Assembly: GCA_003116975.1 (NCBI GenBank)
Contig: BGKB01000096.1
Span: 1-64,000 of the forward strand
Direction of reading: 5' to 3'
Length of the DNA stretch: 64,000 bases
Source: Aurantiochytrium sp. KH105
Lineage: Eukaryota > Sar > Bigyra > Thraustochytrida > Thraustochytriidae
Position numbers and translations under genes: made by a program. Shown here piece by piece: positions 39,519-48,413 of this stretch (its first letter is position 1; each line of letters opens with the position of its first letter). The notes beneath the pieces are model-generated. The model saw nothing but the letters and a program-made list of their open reading frames with translations, was not told where the DNA came from and searched no databases.

Positions 39519-41108
39519 CTAGACCACAAGAGCGGAGAGAACAGTCACCACGACGGCTGCGCTCACACCGAGTCCAGTAGCGAGGCCTTGCGAACCGCCT
39601 GATGCAGGAGGCCCAATGCCGTCAACATAGCAGCTATCCGCTTTACCATAACGGTTTAGCTTGGTAGGATAGAAGCCTGGAAGGCAGGTATGGCAATTTC
39701 TGAGCCCAGAGTAGATATCGGTGGAGTATGTGTGGTCTGTCGCAGCAATAGCTTCCTTTAGCCAGCAGAGCTGATCTATTGCCCTGTAAACAAAAACAGC
39801 GCACTTCCGTTTTTTTTGGCACAAACGACGGCAGTCGTGCGGAGTATCAACTCCGTAATGTCGTTTGATATATGCTCCCGATCCTCCTCTCCATTCCGAA
39901 TCCTTGACCATGCAACCAGGCATATCTTCAACCGGAGTTACCTCGCCATCTGCACAGTGGTGGTATTTGGTCGGACAGATTTCGCAGCTATCCAGTCCAT
40001 CTTCTGGGTCTGAATTGGTGATGTAGTAGCCTGGAAGGCAGGTGTGGCAGTCCTTGAGCCCAGCGACATACATTTGCTCGGAGCCGACCTGTTTTTCGTT
40101 CGTCACAGCTTCAGCTGTTTTCAGCCAGCATACCTGATCAGTCCCTCTGTAAACGAAAACAACGCAATTCGCATTTTCCTGGCACAGACGACGGCAGTCG
40201 TGCGGTGTATCCGCTGCATGCTTGCTCCCAATGTCATGACCATTCCAGTCAATATCTTTCACCATGCAACCAGGCGTCTCGTAAATGTTGGCAATTTTGC
40301 GCGCCAAGTCCTCCTCCTCAAAGTCGTTCTCACAGTACAAGCTTCCAGTGACCCTCGTCGTCGTACTATTGGGGCTTGTGTAGCTGCCCTCCTTAGGCGC
40401 GGTGGATGACATACTGCATCTCTGCATTGCGGAATCATACGCCCATCCAAGACAAGGTACTTGATTCACCGTTGCTTCCTCGTAATCTTGGTTAGATCTC
40501 GCCCACGAGCATATGTAGGGCGAGTCGGCGACCTCGACAGTGAGCTTGTCCGGGGGATGGCTCCCTGTCGCGCCAGTTGTAGCCGTTCGAATGTCGCTGC
40601 TATAGCTGTTGTATTTGAACTGGTCAAAAGTATACCAATACGAAGAATCCCGCCAATCCGTCATTTGGCCCCTATAGCATGGCATTACAGACCAGTCGGT
40701 AATGGTGTCTTGCTTAAATTGGTTTGTGTCCCCTGCGCGGCTACTTTCGCAGTCCCAGCGTGCTGTGTCTTCAACATAGCAGCCGTCATGACGAAAGATG
40801 GCCTGGTACGAGGAGGACTTGTGGACTTGAATCCCACGAAATTTGGAGTTTTTCCAAGATTCAAAGCAGATATCTTGACACGCCCCAGCAGATGCAACGC
40901 CGTCCACATGCGCATCTTCGGCAAAGTCGCGAGACATCGGGCTGTCCTTCCAGTCATGATGACCAAGAATGACGCAGCCGGGGAACTTGGTGATGACGCT
41001 CGCTCGATTTGCGACCTTCTGCGTCACAACAGACTCGGCGACGCTTACAATGCTGGCCGCCACCAGCATCGCTAGCGCTACCAGCGCTAGCATAGCGGCT
41101 TTCATCAT
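39519..41108 (-). CDS. Short PAN/Apple-domain paralogue, truncated
   Basis: A 529-residue product from tandem ATGs at 41108. Residues 1 to about 385 match the long paralogue closely, including the signal peptide, Cys-rich N-terminus, PAN module and CHTCLPGYYI cluster. It then has an extra PAN module not present at that place in the long protein (PGCMVKDSEWRGG, HDCRRLCQKKRKCAVF, CWLKEA) and a second CHTCLPGFY cluster, and lacks the 1,400-residue ectodomain. It ends with the hydrophobic segment GLATGLGVSAAVVVTVLSALVV at a TAG. With no cytoplasmic basic stop-transfer, it could be held by the bare helix, processed to a GPI anchor or released; sequence alone does not decide. It may be expressed, as the frame is otherwise clean. 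Confidence 0.8.
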   Translation of the reverse strand: MMKAAMLALVALAMLVAASIVSVAESVVTQKVANRASVITKFPGCVILGHHDWKDSPMSRDFAEDAHVDGVASAGACQDICFESWKNSKFRGIQVHKSSSYQAIFRHDGCYVEDTARWDCESSRAGDTNQFKQDTITDWSVMPCYRGQMTDWRDSSYWYTFDQFKYNSYSSDIRTATTGATGSHPPDKLTVEVADSPYICSWARSNQDYEEATVNQVPCLGWAYDSAMQRCSMSSTAPKEGSYTSPNSTTTRVTGSLYCENDFEEEDLARKIANIYETPGCMVKDIDWNGHDIGSKHAADTPHDCRRLCQENANCVVFVYRGTDQVCWLKTAEAVTNEKQVGSEQMYVAGLKDCHTCLPGYYITNSDPEDGLDSCEICPTKYHHCADGEVTPVEDMPGCMVKDSEWRGGSGAYIKRHYGVDTPHDCRRLCQKKRKCAVFVYRAIDQLCWLKEAIAATDHTYSTDIYSGLRNCHTCLPGFYPTKLNRYGKADSCYVDGIGPPASGGSQGLATGLGVSAAVVVTVLSALVV

Positions 41109-41822
41109 GGTTGGATGTTCTTGTCAGTGTTCCTTCGAAATCTGTTTGCTGCCTCGATCGATGGCTTGTTCGGGATTTGCTGGCTCATCGCTCCGGCCCG
41201 AGCTCCACCCACCCGAACCCTAGCAGCCAGCTAGGATCCTTGGCTGCCTGCTCGACTGACTGCACGCCGACCAGCAACTCGGGCTGCGCCGCCTGTCCCC
41301 CCCACCCCCACTCCCTCGCCGTCGGTCCGCTTTGGATCTGGAGCATGCCCCCGCAGGTTCGCTGGAGAAGGTTCTCTTCATCTACCCTCGCCGGTCCGGG
41401 TACCCCCTAGGCCCCGTGTAGGGTGCGGGTACTGCAGCGTACCGCCACAGAGGGAATCCGGCCCACGAGCCGAGCGCGCGAAGCCGGCGGAGAACCTGCG
41501 GCCTGGCCGTCGTCGCGGCGACATTACGCGGACCGCGCCGATCGCGAAAGGTTCGTGCGTCCGAGCGCGTGCGCGTACCCCTTCTGATCTCACTCGTGCA
41601 GCCGTCGTGGCGAGCGTCCGTCGGCCAGCTCACGAGCAACAGCAGAGGCCCATCAAGGATGAATAAATGTATGGTCAGCAATCAAAAGAGCCCTTGTGTG
41701 CGGTGGATGTCTGAAAAGCTGCATCAGATGGGGCGACGCGCCACGCGGACGAAGCATGAATGTCTCGCCTCGCCTCGCCACGCCTCAGTGTCAATGAAGC
41801 GGGCCGAAGGTAGGATTTTTGG

Positions 41823-41878
41823 TTCTTCTTCTTCTTCTTCTTCTTCTTCTTCTTCTTCTTCTTCTTCTTCTTCTTCTT
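41823..41878. repeat. (TTC)n microsatellite expanded in unit 2
   Basis: About eighteen TTC units. The matching place in unit 1 (about 37848-37866) has only a short imperfect TTC/T-rich seed, so the expansion came after the duplication. Confidence 0.92.
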
Positions 41879-42464
41879 TCTTTTTCATAAAGCGACAATG
41901 CCACGCGCGATCTTGCCGTCCAGCGGTGTGCAAATTCATCCTCAAGCCTTTGTACGGGGTACAAGCTCGATCGCGCGCAGGCCGAGCCTGTCTGCCGCCA
42001 AAAATGTTCGCGAGTTAGGCACGACTAGCGGGGCAAATGGAAGGGAATTGTTATTATTTGGACTTTCCCTGCTGGAAACAACGACCAACGTCGGCAAGAG
42101 CAACAAGTAACAAGAGAGATGAGCGCTTGGAACGAAATGTGACTTCGAGACAATGGAAGTTGAAACCAAAAGTCGTCAGCTCGAATCATGTCAAGAGCGA
42201 CTTTTGAGAAATAGACCCCCATTGTAGGCCTACTTATACCGTGAAAAGAAAAAGTTCAGAAAGCAACAACAGAAATCGATCTCGTACTTAGGTTGATACT
42301 TTGCGCGAGGCAAGAAAAGGAACCCGATGAAAAGACTCGTGTATGTAGATAGCTTGCATAGCACATACAAGGGACGCTCTTTATGTCCTTAAAGAGCTTG
42401 CGTACATCGTGCGGCAAGTTGTGAAGAAAAGTGACTGACGGTGATGCGCACGTAGAGACCCTTC

Positions 42465-43943
42465 TCATGCGGCCTCGGCGCGAGACTTCATGACGTAAAG
42501 CGAATCACGCGGGTAGAGCGTGGGCAGGTAGATGATGTCCTCGCCGCCAGGCTTGCGGATGCGGTCAACGTCGTAGCCGTGGACAAGCGTGGCCATGAAC
42601 AGAGCCACAGTGTTGCTGGCGTAAAAGCGACCCGGGCACATGTGTGGGCCGCCGCCAAAGCAGAGAACCTTCTTGAAGGCAGGGTCCAGCATGTTATCCG
42701 GATCAGGCTCGAAACGGTCAGCGCCCTCAATGTTGGCCTTGGAGCCCATGACAGAGGCGAAAGCAATGGTGCCCTTTTCAATCTTGTGGTCGCCAAGCTC
42801 AGTGTCATGGCGCGCAATATGCGGGACCATGGGCACGGGTGGGCGGTACTGCAGCTGGTTGATGGCGGCGGCACGAAGGTAGGGAAGCTTGTTGGCGTTG
42901 TAGGCACGGGGAAGAGCCTCGGTGAAGTCGACGTCCTTGTCAAGGACGCGGTCAAGCTCCTCGCGAATCTTGTCGGCGACCTCTGGGTGCTTCTCCATCG
43001 AATGGATGCACCAGCAAAGGGCGGAGGTGGTGGCATCCTGGGCCGCAAAGCAAAAGTCGAGGCCAGCGTGGGCAATATCTGCCGGGGTGCGGCCGTAACC
43101 CTTGATTCCTGCCTTAATGCACGAGTCCGTGATGCGGTCAAGAACGCAGAGAGGCTCCTCGTTGTTCTTCATGCGGCGGAAGCACTCGTCCGAGATGCGG
43201 TGAAGTACCTTCATGATGCGCTGGCTAGCAGCCTTGCCCTTGCCGAGGTCGGTGAAGGGAAGGTCAATGGGGGCCGCGATGAAGCCGTTGGTGACAACGA
43301 TGAGATCGTCAGCGATCCACTCTGCCTCGCCCTTTTGCAGGTAGCCTCCGAGGAAGACCTTGAGCGACAGGTGGGCGTTCATGAGGCGGATGTCGTAGCG
43401 AACGTCGTTTTCGGCCTGCTCAGCGGGCGAGCGAGCGGCGATCTTGCGAAGCATGTTCGAGCAGCTATTGACGGCAGTGTAGGCGGCGGCATGCAGGACT
43501 TCGGCCTTTTTGAGGTTGGGCACCATGGCGCGGCGCCAGCGAACGAGGTCCTCGCGAGACATGTACACGAGGTTGTCTTCGCCGAGCAGCTTGGGCGAGT
43601 TCGGGTGCACAAAAAGAGTAAAGTTTTCCTGGTCGTCAAAAATCTTCTTGGCGAACTTGGGGTTCGTCACGAAGATGGCAGCCTGCGTGAGGATCTTAAA
43701 GGCCGAGATGCCGTTCGGGGCAAGGGCGATAAGGTTATCCCAGAATTTGGTGGGGTCAGCCACGATGGTGGGGAAGTCTCCGAGGAAGGGGAGCGAGAAC
43801 CACCTTGCCCGTGCCTTCATCTTCATGCGCTTAAAGTGGTAGCGGATCATGTCGAGGGCCATCAGAAGGATGATCACGACGGCGACCTTGCGAAAGATCG
43901 AGCGCGCCGGTGTGACGGCGGCGGCGGTGGATGCGGCGGCCAT
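42465..43943 (-). CDS. Cytochrome P450, sterol C22-desaturase-like (CYP710/CYP61)
   Basis: A 492-residue product from the ATG at 43943; the frame extends three codons to a TTG. An N-terminal membrane anchor (about 20-35) is followed by a full P450: I-helix AAQDATTSA, the substrate-site PPVPMVPHIARHDTELG, DRFEPD, and the haem signature FGGGPHMCPGR with Cys436. The I-helix and the PPVPMVPH stretch are those of CYP710/CYP61 sterol C22-desaturases, which act late in sterol synthesis at the ER. The near-universal K-helix ExxR is not present: the aligned position reads NQLQ (362-365), just before YRPP. That Glu-Arg pair normally stabilises the haem core, so activity or specificity may differ. Otherwise the frame is intact. 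Confidence 0.88.
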   Translation of the reverse strand: MAAASTAAAVTPARSIFRKVAVVIILLMALDMIRYHFKRMKMKARARWFSLPFLGDFPTIVADPTKFWDNLIALAPNGISAFKILTQAAIFVTNPKFAKKIFDDQENFTLFVHPNSPKLLGEDNLVYMSREDLVRWRRAMVPNLKKAEVLHAAAYTAVNSCSNMLRKIAARSPAEQAENDVRYDIRLMNAHLSLKVFLGGYLQKGEAEWIADDLIVVTNGFIAAPIDLPFTDLGKGKAASQRIMKVLHRISDECFRRMKNNEEPLCVLDRITDSCIKAGIKGYGRTPADIAHAGLDFCFAAQDATTSALCWCIHSMEKHPEVADKIREELDRVLDKDVDFTEALPRAYNANKLPYLRAAAINQLQYRPPVPMVPHIARHDTELGDHKIEKGTIAFASVMGSKANIEGADRFEPDPDNMLDPAFKKVLCFGGGPHMCPGRFYASNTVALFMATLVHGYDVDRIRKPGGEDIIYLPTLYPRDSLYVMKSRAEAA

Positions 43944-43961
43944 TTTCACCAAAGTACAAGA

Positions 43962-43991
43962 GCGTTGCGTCGCGTCGCGTTGCGTTGCGTC
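43962..43991. repeat. GCGTT/GCGTC pentanucleotide run upstream of the P450
   Basis: Six 5-bp units lie about 20 bp upstream of the P450 ATG, probably in its 5' leader or core promoter. Confidence 0.7.
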
Positions 43992-44073
43992 CCTCGACGT
44001 ATCTATTTGGAATTTACAGCCACTTTGCTAGCTAGCGAGTTCTGTGCGAGTAAACACAATTGTAGGAATGGTC

Positions 44074-44136
44074 CATCACATCACATCACATCACATCACA
44101 TCACATCACATCACATCACATCATATCACATCACAT
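44074..44136. repeat. (CATCA)n pentanucleotide microsatellite
   Basis: About twelve CATCA/CACAT units with one CATAT interruption. Confidence 0.92.
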
Positions 44137-44829
44137 CGGGGTGTGCGTGCGTGCATGCGTGGGGTGCGAGAGCGTCAAAGCGTCAGAGCGTCAGTCATCA
44201 TGCATGTATGTATGGATCATTTTCGAGCGAGCAAGTTCACGCAACCTGCCACTTGTGCAGCCTGCCTTGCCCTCGTCTAGCCTAGCCCAGCCCAGCCCAG
44301 CGAGCAGACCAGCGAGTAAGCGACCAATGTCGACGGCATTGGCCGCTCGGAATTTCGGCCAAACCATCCGGCGCCTGCGCGTCACCCGCTCGCTCGCTCG
44401 CTCGCTCCTCGGACGCGACGCTCTTTTCGCGCGGCCTCTCCCATATCCCTCTACGTGTGCGGCGGCTTCGCGTGCGAGCATCCGCGCAATCGTGCTCGCA
44501 CGCGTGCGGCCAGCGTCAACGGCCCCGCGTCGCTCCGCGTCGTCTCCCCTCCTCGCTCCCCGCTTCCCCCGCATCGCGCCCGAGTCGACGGTTCGCGGGC
44601 GGCCCGCATCCGCCCGGGCCCTGGCCGGCCCCGCGCCCGGCCGCGCGGCGGGGGCGGCATCCAGCACGTACCTGCGCTGCGCGTCCGCGTGCGCGTCCTC
44701 GTGCGCGTCCTCCTCGAGCGAGCTCGCTCGCCTCGCGCGGCCTCTTCCGGCGAAAGCGCGGCTGGTCTTCGGGGTTTGGATTCGAACTCGAGCGAGGCCG
44801 GCGAAGCTGCGCTGTGCCGCGGCCCGGGC

Positions 44830-45088
44830 CACTTGCGCCGCGGCCATTCCGCACTTGCGCCGCGGCCATTCCGCACTTGCATTCCCGACTTGCAGCGCAT
44901 GCATGCCCCGCGTCTTCGCAGCCCGCCGGACTCGAGCTGAAGCCGCGCCGAACGAACGCCTAGCCGCGCCCTACGGGGCCCTACCGCCGCCCCCGGAGTC
45001 AGCGCCGCCGCGAGAGATCCACTTGCGCCGCGCGGAGTTTCACTTGCGCCGCGCGGAGTTTCACTTGCGCGCGGCGAGCCGCACTTGC
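44830..45088. promoter_or_regulatory. Two arrays of phased CACTTGC boxes
   Basis: CACTTGC starts at 44830, 44852 and 44874 (22-bp steps) and again at 45020, 45041, 45062 and 45082 (21, 21 and 20 bp). In the first array, the 19-mer GCGGCCATTCCGCACTTGC is repeated at 44840 and 44862 and is also present exactly at 27115 in another divergent promoter. Steps of 20-22 bp equal two helical turns, so the sites lie on the same DNA face. A transcription-factor or initiator function is inferred. Confidence 0.6.
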
Positions 45089-46622
45089 AGCCGCGCCGTC
45101 GCCGCCATCGCCGTCATCGCCGGCGCTGTGGTGGTTAGGCGCGCCCGGATCCCATCGCCGCACGACAGCGCAGACCAGACAAGACGCCAACTCGCGCCTG
45201 GGCCCCAGCGCGCAGCGCGCCTGCTCTGCCTGAGCGGGTCTCGACGCGCGAGCGCGAGCGGCGACAGCGACCAGAGGGGCCGCTCGCTACTTGGTCTCCT
45301 TGTTGCTGCCACTCTTCTGGCTACTTCTTCGTCTTTGTCTCCGTCTCTCCCAGGCGAGGCCGCCCTTCCAGCGCCTCGCTCGCGACCACCGTCCTCGGGA
45401 CGGCCGTGCTCAGCGTCATGCAGCAGCCGCTGCTGCTGCTGCAGCCGCTGCCCGGGCACGAGGCGGAGGAGACGGCGGAGACGACGGCCGCAGAAGCACG
45501 GCGTCACCACCGACTTCGACGATGCGAGCGATGCCCGAGCTCGAGCTCGACGCCAAGCTAGCAAGCTAGCTAGCTCGCAGTCCAGGCCGCCGCGGCGAGA
45601 CGCCTCCGGCCATCATGCCTGGCGCCTCGGGCGGCTGGCCTCGCCTCCGCGGCTGGAACCCCGTGCGACAGACCGTCGAGCCTCATTGCGCGGCGTCATC
45701 ATGGTGTGCGCTGCAGTGCTGGGAGGAAGACGTGCGTGAAGATGAGGTGAGGACGAGGAAGGAGATGCAGCTCGAGATGGAGCTTGAGGTGGATGGCGAC
45801 CTCCATAAATTCTGCTTTTTCACGCTGAGAGACTGTGGTGAGGGTGACTCGCCATCCATCCTGAGCGTCTGCGCCGTGTGCGTCCCGTCCCGCCGGTCAC
45901 GGGCGTCCCGCCGGTCACGGACATCCTCCCGAAGCGAGCGAGCGAGGCCTGGCCGGACATCGGGTTGGCTGCCCCGACGGCGGCCTGGCTGGCGGATGAT
46001 CCCGGCGTCCGTGGTCAGTGAGTAGTGCTAGCTAGGTGAGCGAGGTCATGCATGTATGCATGCGCGGGGAATTCGCGGCAAGCGCAACTGACTCACACTC
46101 TCACGCACGCACCGGGACGAGGTCGTTTCGGGGCAGGCGGAGGGCGGGATAAGGGCAGGGCAGCGCAAGGCACGGCAAGGGCAAGGGCCAAGGGCAGGGG
46201 GGCCAAGGGGGCGAGACTCGAGGCGAGCAAATGTCGACTGGAGCCAGCCAGCGCAGTCAGCGAGCGAGCTGACCAAACCTATTGGCCTGTGTTTGTTCAG
46301 CCGCCAACCCATAACTATTCTGCAAGCAATGGTCGAAAGCAAGACGTTTCTGTGCACAGACTGGTCATTGATCAAGGAAAGCAAGACGATTTTCTACTCG
46401 CGGTCTGACTCATGAGTCTCACCGAGAGTACTAAAGAGGTGGAAGAGCAAAATGGTTCTGGGGATAGAAAAACAAGCAAAGAGTATTGATCCAGGCGTCA
46501 CGCCTCGAGAAAAAAGGGAGCGTTACGTTTCGGCCGCGGAAATAAGAGGGAGCCGCCGCGCTCCTTCTACCTACCTACCTACCTGCCTACCTATCCGCCG
46601 TCCCACCAATCTTCCTCCCGGC

Positions 46623-48086
46623 CTACCAGTCATCGTCGTCCTCGTCCGCGGCGTTGGCTCTCCTGATGGATAACTTGGAAACACGGTTTTGCAAGAGATC
46701 AACACGGCCCAGCGACTGCGCAGACGAACTCTGCCACTTGTCCTCGTTTTGATCAGCGTCCATGTCGACGCGAGACTTGGCGCGCTCGGACGCAGATACG
46801 TCGACGCCCTGCATCTCGATTCCATACCGAGAAGAAAAGAAGAATTCAAGGTCCGAAAGACCAAAGTCACCGGACCCAAATTCGTTCTCGTTAATCGCCA
46901 CCGAAGAGTCGTTGACGATCTCACCCGCACGGTATACGAGAAAAGCAGGGAGCGCGCGGTGAGAAAGAGTCTGGTCCGCTTCAGTGGCCACAAGCTTGCA
47001 GATTTTCACGTGCGATTGCTTTTGCGCCAGCTGTTCCAGCACTTGATTCATCTTCCGACATGCAGCAATGTACTCCTCGTAAATGTGGGTCACCACAAAA
47101 GTTCGCGGATCAGCATTATCAATCTCGTCCAGGAACTGAAACTTGTCTACAGGGATCACGCGGCCAAACTTTGGGAGGGCGTTGAGGCCCGACATTTGAT
47201 CCATGCGATGCTGGCGATACGCGGCCAAAAACGCTTCGTCGTCATCATCAGAGTCACCATCCTCGTCAGAGTTGTCCTCGGCGTCTGCGTCGTATTTACG
47301 GACATGTGAGCCCACGAGCCCTCGCTGCGCGCGCGAATGGTATGAAATAGACTCCTCCGTTGTTGTGGCGCCGTACCCTTGGCGCTTGAAGGCCTCCAAG
47401 TCTTGCAGCTTTTTTGTCTCGATGCGTCGTCGCATAATGGCCTTTGCCTCCTCGTAGTCTGCCTTGACACCCTTGGGCCCCGTGTTGTTCTTTCTGCGAA
47501 CCTTGGTCAGCACCTCGGCCCAATTTTCCTTTTTCGGGTCCGCCTCAACGGCGTCATCCGGCACAATGTCGTTTTCTTCGTCCTCGTCAAGACTATGCAC
47601 ATGCACGGAATGCGCGTGTACGGCACAGCAAGACAATGCGTCGCAGCAATTCGCTTTGTTAGTTCACGATCCTCTTTCCTGATGGTATCTCCTCCCATCG
47701 AATGTCACGTTGATGAGCTTTGTGCGTTCGTGTGCATGGGACCGGCAGAGAGAGATATAGGCAAACCCTTCGCAGGTTTCCTCTGCTGAGGTTTCTTTGC
47801 TCTCTGCAAGGCCTGACTTCGCCAGCCAGCATGCCAGCTAGCCTCGCCATCTGTGCCCGACGTTGCCCGCTCGGCCGCCCGCGCCCCTCTCGCTCTGCAC
47901 GTACCTGACGTCCGAGTCGACCTCGAGGCGCGCGCGGGGCCCGCCGTCTTCGTCGGAGTCCCTTTCCTTGGCGAGATCCTGGCTCAGCAGCTTCTTCTCC
48001 ATGTCGCCGCTCAGCGTCTGGATCTTCTGCGGCCCGCGCTGCACGGCGCCGTCGCCCAGGTACCCGCTGCCGCCCTCGCCGTCCAT
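46623..48086 (-). CDS. PDCL: Phosducin-like protein (PDCL/PhLP1), two exons
   Basis: PhLP1 works with the CCT chaperonin in assembling G-protein beta-gamma dimers. Exon 1 is 48086-47905; the intron 47904-47593 (312 bp) has donor GTACGT and acceptor GCATAG; exon 2 is 47592-46623. Phase 2 joins to form a Ser codon, giving 383 residues. Exon 1 alone has the start (MDGEGGSGYLG); exon 2 alone starts with unrelated text before the acceptor. Family marks are NNTGPKGVKADYEEAK, DEAFLAAYRQHRMDQM, a thioredoxin-like domain with FVVTHIYEEYIAACRKMNQVL and ALPAFLVYRAGEIVND, and an acidic C-terminus. It is divergent from the GT8 gene with a 327-bp shared upstream region. Confidence 0.88.
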
Positions 48087-48090
48087 CGTG

Positions 48091-48300
48091 CCGCCTCGCC
48101 TCGCCTCGCCTCGCGCCGCTTCGCTTCGTTCGACCTGCGCCGCCTCGCCTCTTGCACGTTTGAAGACTCGGAAAACTTGAAAGTTGGCTCGCGTGTTGCC
48201 GCCGCTTTTCTTCTGTTGTTTCCCCCTTCGCGACTGTGTTTCGCCGGCGTTTGTTTCTGTGTTTGTCTGCTGCCCGCTCGTGTTGACCCACCGCCACGTG

Positions 48301-48343
<43 letters not shown>

Positions 48344-48345
48344 CG
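48091..48345. repeat. Pentamer and hexamer runs in the PDCL/GT8 divergent promoter
   Basis: (CGCCT)n and CGCTT units at 48091-48132 lie just upstream of the PDCL ATG. A (GTGCTC)n run of about seven units lies at 48300-48345, about 70 bp upstream of the GT8 ATG. Confidence 0.85.
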
Positions 48346-48413
48346 CGGCTCGGCCGCTCGGTCGCACGCTCGAAGGCAGAACCGGTCGGGCGGAGGCCAG
48401 GAGGGGGGAGACC

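Larger units (their letters stand above)
38590..42200. repeat. Segmental duplication, unit 2
   Basis: Unit 2 repeats unit 1 in order: DHHC 5' relic, intergenic stretch, PAN gene and its upstream region. The DHHC catalytic half and about 1,300 codons of the PAN gene are missing, so the unit is half the length of unit 1. Identity is near-complete over the PAN N-terminal half and much lower in the intergenic parts. Confidence 0.85.
43944..46622. other. Long GC-rich gene-poor region, possibly with an unresolved spliced gene
   Basis: A 2.7-kb stretch between the P450 start and the PDCL 3' end, the largest gap in the window outside the duplication. Open readings cover much of 44141-45739 but are Arg/Ala/Ser-rich readings of repeats. 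A pyrimidine-rich tract ending CAG at about 45290-45352 resembles a 3' splice site, and text near 45700-45840 looks more coding-like, but I cannot build a supported gene. Phased CACTTGC boxes (44830-45088) suggest that a promoter is present. Confidence 0.4.

Noticed and set aside
44141-45739. 532-residue open frame on the plus strand
   Set aside because: It begins with GTG, is dominated by Arg/Ala/Ser and reads through repeats and phased boxes; it looks like GC-driven openness, not protein.
47593-47904. Start of PDCL inside the reading MSCCAVHAHSVH
   Set aside because: That text is intronic; the splice-joined exon from 48086 gives a family-like N-terminus and correct phase.
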